Positions 8,046 to 11,064 of a stretch of 11,064 bases of DNA are shown one piece after another. The first letter of the stretch is position 1; each line of letters begins with the position of its first letter. The position numbers and the translations under genes were made by a program. Below the pieces are notes generated by a model. It was given only the letters and a program-made list of their open reading frames with translations. It was not told the origin of the DNA and did no database searches. The stretch spans positions 1 to 11,064 of the forward strand of contig JAEZHS010000413.1 in NCBI GenBank assembly GCA_023436825.1. The letters are read 5' to 3'. Source of the DNA: Pseudomonadota bacterium. GTDB taxonomy: Bacteria > Pseudomonadota > Alphaproteobacteria > Reyranellales > Reyranellaceae.

Positions 8046-9413
8046 GACCGCTCGCGACTTCGGATCCAGGTACTTCCAGATTGCCGCGTCGCGCCGGTAT
8101 GAATCCGCGCGGAACTGCAACTTGCCATCGGCATCCGCGAACGCGGTCTCATACACCACGAATACCAGGACGGGCTCTGGCAGAGCACGTCGGGTGGTGT
8201 CTCCGGTCGCGATCGCTTCATTGATTGCATCGATCGGCTGTCGCATCAGCAGGGCGGCCAACTGCCGTGGATTCTCGACCCTGATGCATCCATGACTGAT
8301 GCGGCGGCCGTTGAGGCTGAACAGATGCTTTCCCGGAGTATCGTGCAGGTAGACGTCGAACCGGTTCCTCATGTCGAAGATCACTTGCCCGAGCCCCGAG
8401 TTGGCTCCTGCCCGCTGCTGCAGGCTGCCATCGGGCAGCATGACGATGTTCCGCTTGGCCAGATAAGTCGGGTCGAGACGGGCCTTCGGCAGGATCTCTT
8501 GGGTGGCGATGTCGTCCGGGATGTTCCAGGGCGGGTTGAACCAAACCGCCTCGATCGGGACCTGGAATTCCGGGCTCTGATTGCGTACGTCGTCCTGGCC
8601 GACAATGACCCGCGTGGAGAAAACCGGTCGATTGTCGCGATACAGGACCAGCCGCTCGTCGGCGGCGTTGACCCAGACACGGTCCGCCGGTAGTCGCCTC
8701 GGCAGCCAGCGTTCACGCTCGAGGTTTACCACGATCTCGCGCAGGCGTGGCGTCGCGGCGTTCCCGCCCGTGCGAGCATCCTTCAAAGCCTGGCGCAGCA
8801 GCTGGTAGGTCGGCGTCGTCGGTGCCAGCCCTTCGATCACCGCGGCGGGGTCGAGGCTGCCGATCGCGGTGTCGAGCACGGCAACGACATCGATCGCCTC
8901 AGGGATCAAAGCCTGGTCATCTCTTCGGCGCTCGATCGGCATGAAGCCGTGCGCCAGCGCGTGGGCATAGGAAAGGAAGGCGTTGGACAGCAACAGTTCC
9001 CGATCGAGCGGCGACAATGTCGGCGATTGCAGCAAACTTGCGTGGAACAGTTCGGGGGAGAGGCCATGCTCAGCGGAGCGCGACACGGCATCGATCAGTG
9101 AATTCGCCTGGCCCTGCCGGGTCGTCCAGACGGGCGCAAAACCATGGCGCGCGTAGAAGCGTCGCAGCAATTCGATGTTCAGCCGTTCGCCCGCGATGCC
9201 CGACTTGGGAGCGTTCTCGATCAGTTCACTGAGTGTACTGCTGGCATGTGCTACCGTCGGCCGTGGCGACGCCGATACCAGGGCTACAGCCGGCTCCTTG
9301 TCCGTTGTCGAGGCCGTCGGCTCGGCCGGCGAACATGCTGCGGCGAATGAAATTGCGGCGACTGCAAGCGATCCGATGCGCGCCAGAAGGCCGCCTTGGT
9401 ACAAAGCGTTCAC
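8034..9413 (-). CDS. YcbB-type L,D-transpeptidase, possible lipoprotein, lacking the peptidoglycan-binding insert
   Basis: A 459-residue enzyme expected to make 3-3 cross-links in periplasmic peptidoglycan. N-terminus: signal segment LARIGSLAVAAISFAAAC-S, with C27 as a possible but non-ideal lipobox cysteine (AAAC). Next is the Ldt scaffold-like part (LNIELLRRFYARHGFAPVWTT), then NLERERWLPRRLPADRVWVN and the YkuD catalytic domain with FNPPWNIPDDIA, YLHDTPGKHLF and SHGCIRV (nucleophile C376, H374). The stretch between LLRQALKDAR and NLERERWLP is very short, so the peptidoglycan-binding domain found there in E. coli YcbB (615 residues) appears to be missing. GTG 9413 is preferred over ATG 9437 because AGGGG lies 7 nt before it. 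The gene is divergent from a proline-rich lipoprotein and converges on the terminator at 7993-8035. Confidence 0.92.
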   Translation of the reverse strand: MNALYQGGLLARIGSLAVAAISFAAACSPAEPTASTTDKEPAVALVSASPRPTVAHASSTLSELIENAPKSGIAGERLNIELLRRFYARHGFAPVWTTRQGQANSLIDAVSRSAEHGLSPELFHASLLQSPTLSPLDRELLLSNAFLSYAHALAHGFMPIERRRDDQALIPEAIDVVAVLDTAIGSLDPAAVIEGLAPTTPTYQLLRQALKDARTGGNAATPRLREIVVNLERERWLPRRLPADRVWVNAADERLVLYRDNRPVFSTRVIVGQDDVRNQSPEFQVPIEAVWFNPPWNIPDDIATQEILPKARLDPTYLAKRNIVMLPDGSLQQRAGANSGLGQVIFDMRNRFDVYLHDTPGKHLFSLNGRRISHGCIRVENPRQLAALLMRQPIDAINEAIATGDTTRRALPEPVLVFVVYETAFADADGKLQFRADSYRRDAAIWKYLDPKSRAVAER

Positions 9414-9597
9414 GCCATGACCCCTAGAACAATCCATGCCCTCGAGAACCAGCTTGCTTTAAGTGGCAGGAAAAGCAAGATTTACACTTGCCGTTCTCAG
9501 GGCCGGCCGCTCTTGGAGAGTTGCGGCGAGCAAAGTGACATTCTTGCACGCCATGCAGGAACCGGAACCTCGCTTCGGCGTTACTGTCAGCCACTCA

Positions 9598-9617
9598 CCG
9601 ATTGTTCCCGATTGTTG
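9598..9617. repeat. Two tandem 10-bp direct repeats upstream of lipoprotein gene
   Basis: CCGATTGTTC (9598-9607) is followed directly by CCGATTGTTG (9608-9617). The one-helical-turn spacing could place two protein contacts on the same DNA face, 38 nt before the lipoprotein start. The function is inference. Confidence 0.4.
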
Positions 9618-9625
9618 TAGAGTAC

Positions 9626-9638
9626 TTGAGTGCCTCAA
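9626..9638. repeat. Short inverted repeat in the lipoprotein leader
   Basis: TTGAG-TGC-CTCAA forms a 5-bp inverted repeat immediately before the Shine-Dalgarno at 9643-9648. It may be a small leader hairpin or an operator half-site pair; chance occurrence is quite possible. Confidence 0.25.
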
Positions 9639-9654
9639 CTTGTGGAGGAAACGG

Positions 9655-9825
9655 ATGTCCGACGTTGCCGAAAAGATGGCTCGCCTCGCGGTGATTGCCA
9701 TCCTGATTCCAGCGGCGCTGCTCGCGGGCTGCTCGCAGCCTGCCCCGCCGCCGCCGCCGCAACCGACGGCCGCCGCTCCCCCGCCGCCGCCGCCTCCGCC
9801 ACCGCCGCCGCGTGTCCGCGGCTGA
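9655..9825 (+). CDS. Small proline-rich lipoprotein
   Basis: Encodes 56 residues. A strong Shine-Dalgarno GGAGGA (9643-9648) lies 6 nt before the ATG. The N-terminus has a short charged start (MSDVAEKMAR), a hydrophobic stretch (LAVIAILIPAALLAGC) and a perfect LAGC lipobox with C26 as the lipidated residue. The mature peptide is only 31 residues, half of them proline: PPPPP at 31-35, then eleven prolines at 42-52, ending RVRG. No family is recognisable. It could be an outer-membrane-anchored spacer or an entericidin-like small lipoprotein, but neither is shown. It is divergent from the L,D-transpeptidase gene, consistent with a cell-envelope role. The ORF is open upstream to 9463, but that extension lacks a ribosome site and would bury the signal peptide. 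Confidence 0.75.
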   Translation: MSDVAEKMARLAVIAILIPAALLAGCSQPAPPPPPQPTAAAPPPPPPPPPPPRVRG

Positions 9826-9836
9826 CGTCAGCGCGG
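9816..9836. terminator. Palindrome over the lipoprotein stop codon
   Basis: CCGCG (9816-9820) pairs with CGCGG (9832-9836), and the interior CTGACGTCAG is itself a perfect palindrome; one G (9821) is unpaired. The TGA stop lies inside. No T-run follows (TAAACACACA), so termination is only possible; a protein-binding palindrome around TGACGTCA is an alternative. Confidence 0.3.
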
Positions 9837-9885
9837 TAAACACACAAGACTCCGCTTCTCGAGAGTCGCGAAAGCTGCAATCTGC

Positions 9886-9904
9886 CCTGTGGTCACTCCA
9901 CAGG
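9886..9904. terminator. Small hairpin after lipoprotein gene
   Basis: CCTGTGG (9886-9892) and CCACAGG (9898-9904) form a 7-bp stem with a TCACT loop, about 60 nt past the lipoprotein stop. No T-run follows. The remaining DNA of this 219-nt gap (9826-10044) has stops in all plus frames, and I see no recognisable coding remnant in it. Confidence 0.3.
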
Positions 9905-10044
9905 ATTGCACGTGCTCCTCGACAGCTTCCCGCCTGGAGGCTCGATCCGACGGACCAGACGCCTCTTCCTGCGTGAGAAACGCCACAGCTTGGCGGCGCC
10001 AGCGGGTGCCAAATGGCTTGGGGCGCTTCTCTCGCAACCGATGA

Positions 10045-10323
10045 GGTCGAGCCATGCGCGCAGGCGGGGGCACCCGGGATACGAAGCTCACCGCCGCGCA
10101 GTACATGAAGTCGGCCGAGCTGGTCCTGTCGCTGTGCAGGATGCTCGGCTTTGCCGCGGACAGGTATCACATATCCGGGCACTCGGAAGTCGGTCCCGGC
10201 ACGACACACGGGAACCCGAATCGCGTGCTGAACTGGGATCTGTATATGGCGGCCATCTCCGACCAGCAGGAAATCGCGCAGGGGAGGACGCCGATGCGAC
10301 TGTGGAATGACGATGAAATCTAG
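10045..10323 (+). pseudogene. N-terminally missing N-acetylmuramoyl-L-alanine amidase remnant
   Basis: The frame opens after a TGA at 10042, and ATG 10054 would give 89 residues. The segment LTAAQYMKSAELVLSLCRMLGF (12-33), then RYHISGHSEVGPG (37-49) and NWDLYMAAI, looks like the C-terminal third of an Amidase_2/peptidoglycan-recognition domain. There, the His of GHSEV (H43) is a zinc ligand and a Trp-Asp-containing helix closes the fold. The first two thirds of such a domain, with the other zinc His and the N-terminal strands, are absent. The three plus frames of 9826-10053 do not contain them. No signal peptide is present. I therefore call it a remnant; a short functional protein reusing this end cannot be excluded, since GAGG lies at usable spacing before ATG 10054. 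It sits near two other envelope genes. Confidence 0.6.
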
Positions 10324-10349
10324 GTCGTAGCTCATCAGGCGGCTCTGCG

Positions 10350-10371
10350 GTTGTATCCATCGGGATACAAC
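10350..10371. promoter_or_regulatory. Operator-like 22-bp palindrome
   Basis: GTTGTATCC (10350-10358), spacer ATCG, and GGATACAAC (10363-10371) form a perfect 9-bp inverted repeat, 18 nt before the ATG of the FAD/NAD(P) pseudogene. A further half-like GGTACAA follows at 10374-10380. The form (TTGTATCC-N4-GGATACAA) resembles operators of TetR-family repressors; no such gene is in the window. Confidence 0.55.
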
Positions 10372-10388
10372 GCGGTACAATGAGCGGG

Positions 10389-11064
10389 ATGACGACGACA
10401 TCTTCGCATCCGGGAGCGCCGGCAGGCGCATCGCCGTGATCGGCGGCTTCACGGGCACAACGCTCGCCGTCCAGCTCGCCGAGCGTCTCGGCGCGGCCGG
10501 CGACATTTTTCTGTTCGAGCGCAGCGGCGAGTTCGGCCAGGGTGTCGCTTATGCCACGACCAACGACCGGCATCTGCTCAATGACCTGCCGGCAACACGA
10601 GCGCCGTTGACGGCGATACGGGTCATTTTTTGCGCTGGTTGAAGGAGGCGGGATACCCCGGCGGTCCGGTGACGTTCGCGAAGCGCGGCCTGTATGGCTC
10701 GTATCTCAAGGAATTCCTCGGCAGATGTCGTCGCATCACGAAGGTGACTTCGGAGGTGGTTCGCCTCGATCTCGACGCCGATGCCGTCGTGCTGCGTTCG
10801 GCACAGGGCAGGAGCATCAGGGTCGATCAGGCCGTCTTGTGCATCGGCAACTTCCCGCCCGCGTCTCCTGTCGAGTGGCGCATGGCCAAGGCAGGCCGGT
10901 CATGATTCCTCGCCAACCCCTGGAATGGGCGGGAACTGGCTGCGGTAGGCGCCGGGGAGACCGTGGTACTGGTCGGCAGCGACCTGACGATGATCGACGT
11001 CGTCCTCGACCTGCGGTCGCGCGGCCACCGCGGGCGGCTCGTGGCGCTGTGGCGCCATGGTCTC
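10389..11064 (+). pseudogene. Broken FAD/NAD(P)-binding oxidoreductase gene, runs off window
   Basis: Homologous-looking coding sequence passes through three frames. From ATG 10389 it reads MTTTSSHPGAPAG. Near 10425-10430 it shifts (one base missing) to the frame of RRIAVIGGFTGTTLAVQLAE and GEFGQGVAYATTNDRHLLN. Near 10582-10588 a second one-base loss moves it to PAGNTSAVDGDTGHFLRWLK, GLYGSYLKEFLGR and VLCIGNFPP. An in-frame TGA at 10903-10905 follows. The same frame then continues as FLANPWNGREL, VVLVGSDLTMIDVVL and RSRGHRGRLVALWRHGL to the edge. The order matches the FAD-NAD(P)-binding (PF13454-type) proteins: an N-terminal dinucleotide site, HLLN-PAG-M, GHFLRWL, then NPW and GTGLTM-D. The expected GGGFTG nucleotide motif has also lost one glycine. 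This number of lesions in a row argues for true decay, not a single base-calling error. Confidence 0.75.

Noticed and set aside
9463..9654. Upstream extension of the lipoprotein ORF to 9463
   Set aside because: It would bury the signal peptide and lipobox internally and has no ribosome site; ATG 9655 has GGAGGA at good spacing.
9742..9810. CCG-rich run as a possible tandem repeat array or CRISPR-like unit
   Set aside because: It is in-frame proline coding within the lipoprotein gene; there are no spacers.
9828..10055. Minus-strand ORF MARPHRLREKRPKPFG... (75 residues from ATG 10055)
   Set aside because: No Shine-Dalgarno, mixed codon use including TTA, and no motif I recognise. It fills the gap between lipoprotein and amidase remnant, and could be revisited if homologues appear.
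9595..10506. 303-residue minus-strand ORF
   Set aside because: Crosses the lipoprotein, the amidase remnant and the pseudogene start in antisense; its Arg-rich stretch is simply the reverse of the polyproline codons.

Overview
The window is high-GC DNA with strong GC3 codon bias. Its gene families are typical of soil or plant-associated Alphaproteobacteria: a WYL regulator, an EamA transporter, a YcbB-type L,D-transpeptidase and a small VEVWGK-type protein. I cannot fix a genus from sequence alone. There are no rRNA or tRNA genes, CRISPR arrays, or transposase genes that I can see.

Left part (1-5345). A complete DNA polymerase IV gene (dinB, +) faces a two-gene minus-strand unit. That unit is a 1075-residue secreted protein of unrecognised family, followed after one base by an aldo/keto reductase that also starts with an export-type signal peptide. 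The pair is the most unusual coding content here. Its layout suggests joint secretion or periplasmic work on a polymer or sugar substrate, but the substrate is unknown.

Middle part (5346-8045). A small conserved-looking protein gene (+) runs tail-to-tail into a YafY/WYL-type regulator (-). The regulator is divergent from an EamA-family permease gene, which is followed 29 nt later by a carboxymuconolactone decarboxylase/AhpD-like gene. Only 34 nt separate the divergent start codons. A perfect 9-bp inverted repeat (CTCCTGACA-N6-TGTCAGGAG) overlaps the regulator's start, so a single operator probably controls both directions. A very strong 17-bp hairpin ends the EamA-CMD unit.

Right part (8034-11064). 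A YcbB-type L,D-transpeptidase without the usual peptidoglycan-binding insert (-) is divergent from a 56-residue proline-rich lipoprotein (+). Beyond it lies a decay zone. First comes an N-terminally missing remnant of an N-acetylmuramoyl-L-alanine amidase. Then, after a 22-bp palindrome that looks like an operator, comes a FAD/NAD(P)-binding protein gene broken by two one-base frameshifts and an in-frame TGA, running off the right edge. The L,D-transpeptidase, lipoprotein and amidase remnant all point to the cell envelope. I found no clearly novel defence or mobile system. The best leads are the secreted protein pair, the start-codon-overlapping operator, and the degraded right end with an intact operator-like palindrome.
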